Source: Acidobacterium sp.
GTDB taxonomy: Bacteria; Acidobacteriota; Terriglobia; Terriglobales; Acidobacteriaceae
DNA: 20,080 nt
Direction of reading: 5' to 3'
NCBI GenBank assembly: GCA_003152595.1
Contig: PMAM01000085.1
Location: forward strand, 1 to 20,080
Shown: positions 8,414 to 16,290 of the stretch, piece after piece
How the letters are laid out: the number at the start of each line of letters is the position of its first letter
Numbering within the stretch: position 1 is the first letter of the stretch
Notes under the pieces: model-generated
What the model was told of the DNA's origin: nothing
Databases searched by the model: none
Seen by the model: the letters and a program-made list of their open reading frames with translations, nothing else
Position numbers and translations under genes: made by a program

Positions 8414-8431
8414 GCCACCATTCCCAGCCGT

Positions 8432-11400
8432 ATGACCCCCTCCCGAAGGAGTAAGAAGCCAACCGTTTCACGCAGAAGTGTGCTGAAGGGTATGGGACTG
8501 GCGCCGCTGCTTCTGCGGCCGGCTCCGCTGATGGGATTCCGCAGGCTCTTGTTTTCGGGAGAAATGCCGGATTGGGCCTCCGATCTGGCGATGGGAGAGA
8601 TACGGCTGCAGCCGCATTATCCGCAGGAGTCGCCGCTGGCTGCCGTGATGCGACTGGTTGAGCCGGGGCTGGATGGCTATCTCACGGAGAAATACGCCGC
8701 GGAAATTGAAGGCCAGGTGCAGCAATGGGGCCGAATCCTTTGCGCGTCGGGTGATGCGGGCGCGGCGCTGGCAGGGTTTGTGGACGCGGGGATCGAAGCG
8801 TCGGATTTTGCCGCACAGAAGGAACGGACGCTGCGCTCTGCGTTCGGCGTAACGGTACTGAAGCGAGACTTTGGGGGCGCGACGACCCGGGGGCGCGATG
8901 CGTTTCTGAGCCATGTCGCGGGGTGGCTCGGCGAGGCACAGCGCCTGGAGACGGCCGAATTTGAAATCTACGGGATCGAAGAGACTGCCGAGTCGCCAAT
9001 CACGGTGAGGACGGAAATCCGCTACGACCTGGTTGCGCTGCGTGCGGACGGGCGTCGCGAGGAACGCGTCGGCTCATGGGAGATAAAGTGGCGTTCTGCG
9101 GAGCAGGGCTGGATGGCGCAGCGCTGGCTGGCTCGGGAAGAAACCGTCAGTGTGATGGAGCAGCCGGCGTTTGTGGATGTGACCGCGCGCGCGATGGGCG
9201 AAACGGAGTCATGGAAAGCGCAGATGTTGTTCGGCGCGGATTACTGGCGGACCATGCTCGATGGCGCTGTGGGCCTGGATGTTTACTGCAACAACGGCGT
9301 GGCAACGGGGGATTTCGACGGAGACGGCTTCGACGATCTGTACGTGTGCCAGGCAGCAGGACTGCCGAACCGGCTCTACCGGAATCGGGGAGACGGCACA
9401 TTTGAGGACGTGACAGAGAAGGCGGGCGTAGGCGTGCTGGACAACACCGCGTGCGCGCTCTTCGTGGACCTCGACAATCGGGGGCTGCAGGATCTGCTGG
9501 TGGTGTGCGGGACGGGGCCGTTGCTGTTCGTCAATCAGGGCGATGGGACGTTCGCGCTGAAGCGCGATGCGTTCCACTTCGCGCGCACGGCCGAGGGCAC
9601 GTTTACCCATGCCGCCGCAGCGGATTACGACGGGGACGGGCGGCTGGATTTGTATCTGTGCACCTACCAGTATTACCTGGGACTGGACCAGTATCACTAC
9701 CCGGTCCCGTACTACGACGCGCGCAATGGCCCTCCGAACTGCCTCTTTCACAACAAGGGCGGGCATGTGTTTCTCGAAGCAACTGAGAAGGTCGGCCTCG
9801 GGGTGCAGAACAACCGCTACAGCTTTGCATGCGCCTGGGGCCAGGCGGGCGCGAGCGGCAGTCCGGACCTGTTTGTAGCGAATGACTTCGGCAGCAGCCA
9901 GCTCTACCGCAACAATGGAGACGGAAGCTTCACCGATGCGTCGGAGACAGCTCACGTGGAAGAGGTGGGCGCCGGCATGAGCTGCTGTTGGCACGATTTC
10001 GACAACGACGGGCGTCAGGACATCTACGTGCCGAGTATGTGGGAAGCGGCGGGACAGCGGGTCGTCGGACAGAAGCAGTTTCATGCCGACGCGCCCGAGA
10101 AAATCCGCGCGCTCTATCGCCGGCATGCGCGCGGCAATGCACTGTACAGGAATCGCGGAGACGGGACTTTCGAGAATGTGGCGCAGAGTGCCGGCGTGGA
10201 AATGGGGCGATGGTCGTGGTCATCGGATTTCTGGGACTTTGATCACGATGGGTTCGCCGATCTGTATGTAGCGAACGGATATATCTCCGGGGCAGACCGG
10301 ACCGATCTCGCCAGCTTTTTCTGGCGGCAGGTGGTGGCGAACTCGCCTGAGGATGCTACGGCGTCCACTGCGTACGAGCGGGCGTGGAATGCGATCAACG
10401 AACTGATTCGTTCCGATCGCACGTGGCACGGGTACGCGCGTAATGTGATGTTCGCGAATAACGGTGACGGAACCTTCGCGGAGATTTCGGGGCCAGCGGG
10501 GCTGGATTTTGCCCAGGATTGCCGCAGCTTTGCGCTGGCCGATCTGGATCACGACGGGCGGCTGGAGGTTGTGCTCAAGAGCCGGAATGCGCCGCAGATC
10601 CGGGTCCTGCGGAACACAATGTCGCAGATTGGCGACGCAATCTCGATCCGGCTGCGAGGCACGAAGAGCAATCGCGATGCGATTGGGGCGGCGGTGACCG
10701 TGCAGTGCGGCGCGCTGCGGCAGACGCGATTTCTGCAGGCGGGCTCGGGGTTTCTGGCCCAGCATGCGAAGGAGTTGTTCTTCGGCCTGGGAGCAACCCA
10801 GGGCACGGCGCGGGCGACGGTTCGCTGGCCCGGCGGTCAGGAGCAGCAATTCGAGAATCTGCCGCGCAATCACCGTATCGAGATAGAGGAAGGAGCGGCT
10901 GCGTTTTCGGCAAAGGCGTTTGCGCCGATATCGAAGGCATGGGGCCTGGCCGGAACCTATGCCGTGCCGGAGCAACTGCCGTCGCAGACCGAGACGTGGC
11001 TGATCGATCCGCTGCAGGCACCATCGTTCTCGCTGCCTGATCGCAACGGCAAGCTGCGCACGCTCGACTCGTTCAGGGGACAGCCGGTGCTGATCACGTG
11101 CTGGTCGACGGAGTCGGCTGCATCGATGCAGGTACTCGAGAACCTGCAGCGTCATGCAGCGAAGCTCGCGACGAGCGGGGTGGCGTTGCTGGGCATGAAT
11201 GTCGATCGCGCGGAATCGGCGGGGAGGGCGCGCGAGGCCGCCAGGGCGCTGGCGTTTCCGCAAGTATTTGCCACCGACGAGGTGGCGGGAATTTACAATC
11301 TCGTGTATCGGCATTTGTTCGACCGGCACCGCGATCTGCCGCTGCCCACATCTTTTCTACTCGACAGCGGCGGAATGATCGTGATGGTCCTGAACGGACG

Positions 11401-12268
11401 CGTCGACGCGCCTGCTGTGAGCAAGCACGCTGCAGAGATCCCCGTTACTGGCGAGGAGCGGAGGCGACGCGCTCTGCCGTTTTCAGGAAGGCTCGTTCAG
11501 GACACCTTTCAGCGCAATGCGTTCACCTTCGGTGTTGCCATGGTGCAACGCGGCTATTTGGAGCAGGCGGCAGAGAGTTTTCGACAGGCGGTGGCGGACC
11601 GGCCCGAGGATGCCGACGCGTGGTACAACCTGGGCACTCTGAGCCTGCGCAGGAATGATCCGGCACAGGCAAGGAAATATCTCGAGACGACGCTGAAGCT
11701 GCGGCCGGGGTATCCGGAAGCGTGGAACAACCTGGGCATGATCGCCGCGCAGGAGGGCGGGACTGCAGAGGCCATTGCGGACTTCGAGCGGGCGATCGAA
11801 CTGCGTCCGAACTATGCCGTGGCGATGCTGAATCTGGGGAACGTGTATCGGCGCGAGCATGCCTGGGATCGCGCCCAGGAGTATCTGAAACAGGCCATGG
11901 CGCTGCAGCCGGCAGATGCCGAGGCAAACTTCAGCCTGGGCATGTTGTACGCGCAGCAGCAGGACGAAGCTCAGGCAGAGCAGTATCTGCGGCGGGCGGT
12001 GGAACTGCGCCCCGGCTACGCCGAGGCGCTCAACAATCTGGGTGTGCTGTTTGCGCGCGAGCAGAAGCTGGTCGAGGCGGAGAACGAATTCACGGCCGCG
12101 ATAAAGGCCGAGCCGAAATTCGATCAGTCGTATCTCAATTTGGCGCGGCTCTGCCTGGTGCAGAACGACAAGGCGCGCGCACGGGAGATTCTGGATGCTC
12201 TGCTGCGCCTCCAGCCGGACAACAGCGCTGCCAGGCAGGCGCTGGCGCGGTTGCAATCTGCGCCATAA
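8432..12268 (+). CDS. Tat-exported multidomain protein: FG-GAP/VCBS repeats, ASPIC/UnbV, redoxin-like fold, TPR repeats
   Basis: The 1278-residue protein begins with a twin-arginine signal (SRRSVLKGMG). An uncharacterised domain fills about residues 45-245. FG-GAP/VCBS blades follow with Ca-binding loops of the D-x-D-x-D-G-x-x-D type at D294 (DFDGDGFDD), D398 (DYDGDGRLD), D522 (DFDNDGRQD), D602 (DFDHDGFAD) and D704 (DLDHDGRLE); a degenerate copy sits at D346. An ASPIC/UnbV domain spans about 736-820 (GTKSNRDAIGAAV, then ATVRWPGGQEQQF). A redoxin/AhpC-TSA-like domain occupies about 863-990, but the active-site position reads WSTESAAS (S895-S898) where CxxC is expected. About seven TPR units fill 1027-1277. 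The ATG is the first start after an in-frame TGA at 8405, and no Shine-Dalgarno is seen. The role is probably extracytoplasmic binding or assembly; no enzymatic activity can be assigned. Confidence 0.92.
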   Translation: MTPSRRSKKPTVSRRSVLKGMGLAPLLLRPAPLMGFRRLLFSGEMPDWASDLAMGEIRLQPHYPQESPLAAVMRLVEPGLDGYLTEKYAAEIEGQVQQWGRILCASGDAGAALAGFVDAGIEASDFAAQKERTLRSAFGVTVLKRDFGGATTRGRDAFLSHVAGWLGEAQRLETAEFEIYGIEETAESPITVRTEIRYDLVALRADGRREERVGSWEIKWRSAEQGWMAQRWLAREETVSVMEQPAFVDVTARAMGETESWKAQMLFGADYWRTMLDGAVGLDVYCNNGVATGDFDGDGFDDLYVCQAAGLPNRLYRNRGDGTFEDVTEKAGVGVLDNTACALFVDLDNRGLQDLLVVCGTGPLLFVNQGDGTFALKRDAFHFARTAEGTFTHAAAADYDGDGRLDLYLCTYQYYLGLDQYHYPVPYYDARNGPPNCLFHNKGGHVFLEATEKVGLGVQNNRYSFACAWGQAGASGSPDLFVANDFGSSQLYRNNGDGSFTDASETAHVEEVGAGMSCCWHDFDNDGRQDIYVPSMWEAAGQRVVGQKQFHADAPEKIRALYRRHARGNALYRNRGDGTFENVAQSAGVEMGRWSWSSDFWDFDHDGFADLYVANGYISGADRTDLASFFWRQVVANSPEDATASTAYERAWNAINELIRSDRTWHGYARNVMFANNGDGTFAEISGPAGLDFAQDCRSFALADLDHDGRLEVVLKSRNAPQIRVLRNTMSQIGDAISIRLRGTKSNRDAIGAAVTVQCGALRQTRFLQAGSGFLAQHAKELFFGLGATQGTARATVRWPGGQEQQFENLPRNHRIEIEEGAAAFSAKAFAPISKAWGLAGTYAVPEQLPSQTETWLIDPLQAPSFSLPDRNGKLRTLDSFRGQPVLITCWSTESAASMQVLENLQRHAAKLATSGVALLGMNVDRAESAGRAREAARALAFPQVFATDEVAGIYNLVYRHLFDRHRDLPLPTSFLLDSGGMIVMVLNGRVDAPAVSKHAAEIPVTGEERRRRALPFSGRLVQDTFQRNAFTFGVAMVQRGYLEQAAESFRQAVADRPEDADAWYNLGTLSLRRNDPAQARKYLETTLKLRPGYPEAWNNLGMIAAQEGGTAEAIADFERAIELRPNYAVAMLNLGNVYRREHAWDRAQEYLKQAMALQPADAEANFSLGMLYAQQQDEAQAEQYLRRAVELRPGYAEALNNLGVLFAREQKLVEAENEFTAAIKAEPKFDQSYLNLARLCLVQNDKARAREILDALLRLQPDNSAARQALARLQSAP

Positions 12269-12314
12269 GAGAGGCCGAGCCCGGTTCCCGCGGGTCGCGC
12301 GACGAACGCATTCC

Positions 12315-12344
12315 TTTACACGAGATATTTTCGATTTCTATAAT
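12315..12344 (+). promoter_or_regulatory. Sigma-70-type promoter of the 596-residue FG-GAP gene
   Basis: TTTACA (12315-12320), an 18-base spacer and a perfect TATAAT (12339-12344) lie in the 87-base gap after the 1278-residue gene. The predicted start is 12350-12352, only four to six bases before the ATG at 12356. The next in-frame codon group upstream is closed by TAA at 12341-12343, so no earlier start codon is available. The mRNA from this promoter would be essentially leaderless. Confidence 0.65.
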
Positions 12345-12355
12345 CGCCGAACGAT

Positions 12356-14146
12356 ATGATCCTGCCGCGGCGGCGCTTCCTGGGCTCCTCGTTTCTGCTG
12401 GGCGGCGCGCTGCTCGATGTGCTCACCACTCCGGTCTGGAGGCGGGGGGCCGGAACGCTGCTCAGGGCCGAGGTGACGCCGGCGCAGCAGTCGCCCGTAC
12501 AATTCATCGACATTGCGGAAAAGGCAGGTTTGACGGCGCCGAACGTCTGGGGCGGCGTCGATCACAAGCGCATCATCATTGAGACGAAGGGCAGCGGAAT
12601 CGCGTTCTTCGACTACGATAACGACGGCTGGCTCGATATCTATCTGACCAATGGGAGCCGGCTCGACGCGCACTGGCCTGCAGGGCCGGCGCCCACCACG
12701 CATCTTTACCGCAACAACCGTGATGGAACCTTCACGGACGTGACGGCGAAATCGGGGCTCGGCCGGAGCGGCTGGCAGACCGGCGTGTGCGTCGGAGATT
12801 ACGACAACGACGGGTGGGATGACCTGTTCTGCACGTTCTGGGGACATAACATTCTGTTCCATAACAACGGCGACGGCACCTTCACCGACGTGACGAAGAA
12901 GGCCGGGTTGTATCAGGAACATGGGCGGTGGGGAACGGGCTGCACCTTTCTGGACTACGACCGCGACGGCCATCTCGACTTATTCGTGTGTAACTTCGTC
13001 AGGCTGGATCCCGATGAGCCATTTTCTCGTGCAGTCACCGCGATGTGTCAATGGAAGGGAATTCCGACGATGTGCGGACCGCGCGGACTACCTGGCGATA
13101 CCAATCTGCTGTATCACAACAATGGCGACGGCACCTTCACCGACGTGACGGAGAAGGCAGGCATTCTGAAGCCAGGGCCCCGGTATTCGATCACAGCGGT
13201 CTCCTATGATTTTGACAATGACGGTTGGCCCGATATTTACATCGCGGTGGATTCCGAGCCGAGCATGCTGCTGCAGAACAACCACAACGGAACCTTTACA
13301 GATGTGGCCGTAATGTCAGGATGCGCGTACAACGCGGACGGACACGAGCAGGCCGGGATGGGCATCGGAGTCGCGGACTACGACTGCGACGGATGGCTGG
13401 ATATCTTCAAAACGAATTTCGCCGATGACACGTCCGATCTGTATCACAACAATGGCGACGGTACCTTCAGCGAGTTATCGTTCAGCGCCGGGGTGGGGAT
13501 CAACAGCAACTATGTTGCGTGGGGCTGTGGCTTCATCGACTATGACAATGACGGCTGGAAAGATATAGTTCAGGTCAATGGACATGTCTATCCCGAGGTT
13601 GACAGGTATAACTTCGGGGAGACATTCAAAAACCCGCGCCTGGTCTACCGCAATCTGGGAAACGGGCGATTCGAGGATTTCTCGGCACAAATGGGGCCGG
13701 GAATCGGGGAGCGGTTTTCCAGCCGCGGCGCGGCATTTGGGGATTTCGATAATGACGGTGGGATGGACATCCTGATCCTGAACATGAACGACCTGCCGTC
13801 ACTGCTGCACAATGTTGGCACAAGGCAGAACTGGATTACGCTGAAGCTGATTGGGACCAAATGCAACCGCACGGCCATTGGGGCGCGGGTGCGGGTTGCG
13901 ACGGGCAAGCACGTACAAATGGACGAGGTACACAGCGGAACAAGCGTCATGTCGCAGAGCGATCTGCGGCTGCACTTTGGGCTAGGCAAAGCGGAGACCG
14001 CGGACTGGATCGAGGTGAAGTGGCCAACGACGCAGAAGATCGAGCGGTTCACGAATGTCCAGGGGAATCGATTTCTGATCGTTCGAGAAGGTGAAGGGAT
14101 TGTTGCAACCTATGTTCCGCCGGCTGCGCAGTCAACTCGCCGCTGA
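12356..14146 (+). CDS. Tat-exported FG-GAP/VCBS-repeat protein with ASPIC/UnbV domain (CRTAC1-type)
   Basis: The 596-residue product starts MILPRRRFLG, a twin-arginine signal, followed by a hydrophobic stretch. Seven FG-GAP/VCBS units carry calcium-binding loops starting at D86 (DYDNDGWLD), D148, D200, D285, D341 (one ligand position is Cys: DYDCDGWLD), D395 and D463 (DFDNDGGMD). This suggests a complete seven-bladed integrin-like propeller. Interleaved NNGDGTFTDVT segments are typical of the family. The C-terminal ASPIC/UnbV domain spans about 492-568 (GTKCNRTAIGARVRV, then IEVKWPTTQKIERF). The 1278-residue protein upstream contains the same two domain types, so the pair is probably functionally linked. 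A strong promoter just ahead indicates separate transcription. There is no Shine-Dalgarno. The gene converges on the second TPR gene with 11 bases between stops. Ligand and role are unknown; the fold suggests adhesion or polymer binding. Confidence 0.93.
   Translation: MILPRRRFLGSSFLLGGALLDVLTTPVWRRGAGTLLRAEVTPAQQSPVQFIDIAEKAGLTAPNVWGGVDHKRIIIETKGSGIAFFDYDNDGWLDIYLTNGSRLDAHWPAGPAPTTHLYRNNRDGTFTDVTAKSGLGRSGWQTGVCVGDYDNDGWDDLFCTFWGHNILFHNNGDGTFTDVTKKAGLYQEHGRWGTGCTFLDYDRDGHLDLFVCNFVRLDPDEPFSRAVTAMCQWKGIPTMCGPRGLPGDTNLLYHNNGDGTFTDVTEKAGILKPGPRYSITAVSYDFDNDGWPDIYIAVDSEPSMLLQNNHNGTFTDVAVMSGCAYNADGHEQAGMGIGVADYDCDGWLDIFKTNFADDTSDLYHNNGDGTFSELSFSAGVGINSNYVAWGCGFIDYDNDGWKDIVQVNGHVYPEVDRYNFGETFKNPRLVYRNLGNGRFEDFSAQMGPGIGERFSSRGAAFGDFDNDGGMDILILNMNDLPSLLHNVGTRQNWITLKLIGTKCNRTAIGARVRVATGKHVQMDEVHSGTSVMSQSDLRLHFGLGKAETADWIEVKWPTTQKIERFTNVQGNRFLIVREGEGIVATYVPPAAQSTRR
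12860..13474 (+). repeat. Intragenic direct repeats encoding NNGDGTF blade segments
   Basis: Near-identical stretches of about 44 bases occur at 12860-12903 and 13115-13158, and a shorter copy of about 26 bases begins at 13445. They encode HNNGDGTFTDVTxKAG or part of it. They are part of the FG-GAP repeat architecture and not a mobile element, but their nucleotide identity is higher than that of the other blades in the gene. Confidence 0.75.
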
Positions 14147-14157
14147 GTCGCGGCCAA

Positions 14158-15864
14158 TTAGCGGTGCGGGCTTTGGCCCGGCAGGTTATTGCCGGCAGAA
14201 GAGATAACGAATTGTTTGATTTCGCGGCGTTGTTGTTCCACTTCGGCGGCCTGTTGCTTCTCAATTCGGTCATGCTGGGCAAAGGCTTCGCGCGCTTTAT
14301 CGCGCTGGTTCGTGCGGTCGTATGCGATACCGAGCCGGTAATAAGCTTCAGTCAGCTGCGGCTTGCCATCGACGGCCTTTGTGTACAGCGGAATCGCGGA
14401 GGCGTAGTTACCAGACTGGGCCCGCAGATTGCCTAACTGGAGCCAGGCTTCTCCGCAGCGCGGGTCGGCGGTGACGGCCTCACGGAGCAAGCCGGCGATC
14501 TGCTCCTGGACGGACGAATCGGCAGAAGACGGCTGTTGCTTCCACAGCGACATCGCGAAGTAGTAGTCCGCGAGGGCGTTCCCGGGGTCGCGTTGGTGGA
14601 ATTCCGCCAGCTTTTGCGCGACGCATGGAAGTGGACGAGGCGCGGCAACCTCAACGCGGCCCATGAAAAGATAAGGCTCGGGATTGTCAGGTTCGAGGGC
14701 GGCCGCCTGGCAGAGGCGCTCCGCGGCATCGTCGTAGAGCGCGCCTGCAAAGAGCGCGGATCCGAGTGCGGTGAGTATGCGCGCGGATTTTGGCCAGGCG
14801 CGGGCTCCCTCCTCAAAGACATCGCGGGCCTGCCACACGGCACGGTGATAGAGGAGTTCCGAGCCCCAGGCGAAATAGTTCTGTTCGCTCGGGTCGGTGC
14901 GCACCGCCTGTGCAAACTCGTTGACGGCGGTTACAGGATCGCCGAGAGATTCGTCCACCAGCCCGGCGAGACGGTGAAGAGCGCCCGTGTAGCCGTGCGC
15001 AGAGAGATGGCGTAGATGCTCGCGTGCTCGGGACGCATCGCCGGCTTTGCCGTACGCCTCCGCGAGGGCGTACTCATTGACAGCGTCGGAGGGTTGGACG
15101 CGGTATGCGGCGTGCAGATACTGAACAGCGTCTGAATATCGATTGGCCCGCAGATAGAAGATGCCCAGGCAGTGGTTGCCTTCGAAACTGCCGGGTTGAT
15201 TGGCAGCCGCGGCTCGAAGAGCGGCCTCGTCTTCGCGACACGAACCAGGGGGTGATGGTTTGTTGTCCGGCTGGAGGTCCAGAGTATCCCGCGCCAGAGC
15301 CTCGCTGGTGCGGAGGCTCGCGTCGGATCCATGACCGCCGGCTGCCGTCCAGTCGGTAATGCCGGCGATGGTGAAACGAGGGTCGTCCGCAAATTGCATG
15401 GCCTGGAAGAGAGTGGTGGAAGACTCGCTTCCTGGGGCCGCAGCGGGTTTGTCGTCGAGTCGCATCTCCACCCGGGCTGTGGTGCCGGGAGCAAGATCGA
15501 TCCAGTCTGAAGTATTGTGTGCAGCGGATGTGCCGGCGGTCAGGCGATAGCGCCCTGGAGGGAGAGCGCGAAACTGAAAAGCCCCGCTGGAGTCGGAAGT
15601 AGTGCTTTGAGAGGCAGCACCGCTAAGAAGAATCGACGCTTTGGGTACCGCCTTGCTGTTGGCATCGAGGATGCGACCGGTAATCGCGGCTGCGGAAGAA
15701 CTCTCCTGGGCGGCAGTCCAGCCAGACAGGACCGCGAAGAGCAGAGCCCAAACGCAAAGGTGCAGAGACAGGGGGTACCGGGCATATCGCCGAAAGCCGC
15801 GCAGGGCCATGCGGATGCAGCGGCGGACGTTTGTCCCGCTGGTGAATGGTTCGCGTTTGCGCAT
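14158..15864 (-). CDS. Exported TPR protein with N-terminal carboxypeptidase-regulatory-like domain
   Basis: The frame opens at 15906, but I place the start at the ATG 15864-15862 because GGGGAGG lies six bases upstream, giving 568 residues. A long basic N-region is followed by a hydrophobic core (LCVWALLFAVLSG, about 37-48) and a likely cleavage after TAAQ (about 53). Residues about 58-136 are a carboxypeptidase-regulatory-like beta domain (AITGRILDANSKAVPKASILL, PPGRYRLTAG), similar to the one at the start of the TonB receptor. TPR repeats cover about 215-560. The signature DPSEQN plus WGSELLYHR (about 324-341) and the tail RREIKQFVIS match the first TPR protein (DPTENN, WGSEMLLHR, ERAEVRQFVYS), so the two are paralogues. 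It is convergent with the FG-GAP gene and divergent from the GH2 gene. A periplasmic or membrane-associated scaffold is likely; no enzymatic function is seen. Confidence 0.88.
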   Translation of the reverse strand: MRKREPFTSGTNVRRCIRMALRGFRRYARYPLSLHLCVWALLFAVLSGWTAAQESSSAAAITGRILDANSKAVPKASILLSGAASQSTTSDSSGAFQFRALPPGRYRLTAGTSAAHNTSDWIDLAPGTTARVEMRLDDKPAAAPGSESSTTLFQAMQFADDPRFTIAGITDWTAAGGHGSDASLRTSEALARDTLDLQPDNKPSPPGSCREDEAALRAAAANQPGSFEGNHCLGIFYLRANRYSDAVQYLHAAYRVQPSDAVNEYALAEAYGKAGDASRAREHLRHLSAHGYTGALHRLAGLVDESLGDPVTAVNEFAQAVRTDPSEQNYFAWGSELLYHRAVWQARDVFEEGARAWPKSARILTALGSALFAGALYDDAAERLCQAAALEPDNPEPYLFMGRVEVAAPRPLPCVAQKLAEFHQRDPGNALADYYFAMSLWKQQPSSADSSVQEQIAGLLREAVTADPRCGEAWLQLGNLRAQSGNYASAIPLYTKAVDGKPQLTEAYYRLGIAYDRTNQRDKAREAFAQHDRIEKQQAAEVEQQRREIKQFVISSAGNNLPGQSPHR

Positions 15865-16290
15865 CCGGTTCCTCCCCGGCCACAGTTCAGAGTCGCGGAT
15901 TGCCACGGCACGCGGACTCGCATCGGCTGCAGCCGGTGATGCTCAGTATCGCCGGATGGCGAATTGGAGCGCAAGAACATCACCGCGGCAGCCAACCCCT
16001 GGCATGGTTCGATGCATAGTATCGACTCCAGTCGCTCGCCGTGCCGGGCCGAGACAAGCCACAACCAACAGGGTGGGTGGTGTGGATGGTCTGCCCGCAT
16101 TGGGCAGATATGGATTCCAGACATTCTCGTGCTTCAAAACCTGCGAGGAGCTTCCCTCAAAGCCTTCCGCTCGCAAACCGTCCCTCCTGACGTATACTTG
16201 CCGCGCTCGGAAGTCATCGGTAAAACTCTGGCCTGAACGCAGCAGAGACCGCCGCCTTCCGTTTTTTCAACGGCAGAACTGGAGGGTTAG
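15865..16290. other. Divergent intergenic region, 426 bp
   Basis: This gap lies between the second TPR gene (minus) and the GH2 gene (plus). It contains both ribosome binding sites: GGGGAGG for TPR on the minus strand, and GGAGGG at 16281-16286 for GH2. There is an imperfect palindrome at 15921-15938 with the perfect core CGGCTGCAGCCG, and a hairpin at 16090-16108 (TCTGCCC, 5-base loop, GGGCAGA) with no T-tract. TATACT at 16193-16198 could be a -10 for GH2, but no good -35 matches it. Frames crossing the gap look like chance. Confidence 0.5.

Larger units (their letters stand above)
8089..8431. other. Divergent intergenic region, 343 bp
   Basis: This region separates the receptor gene (minus) from the 1278-residue gene (plus). 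It is less GC-rich than the genes around it. It holds the receptor ribosome binding site (8096-8100), a candidate minus-strand promoter (8252-8281) and a candidate extended -10 for the plus-strand gene (8405-8413). I found no RNA gene. An 86-codon minus frame overlaps the plus-strand gene start and looks like chance. Confidence 0.6.

Noticed and set aside
8211..8471. 86-codon minus-strand frame in the receptor/FG-GAP intergenic region
   Set aside because: It overlaps the start of the plus-strand gene, has no ribosome binding site and resembles nothing; the gap is better explained as promoters.
9209..11329. Minus-strand frames of 305 and 369 codons opposite the FG-GAP/redoxin gene
   Set aside because: They are shadows of the plus-strand domains and have no start context or family resemblance.
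16090..16108. Hairpin TCTGCCC/GGGCAGA considered as a terminator
   Set aside because: There is no T-tract on either strand, and it lies between divergent genes where no transcript should end.
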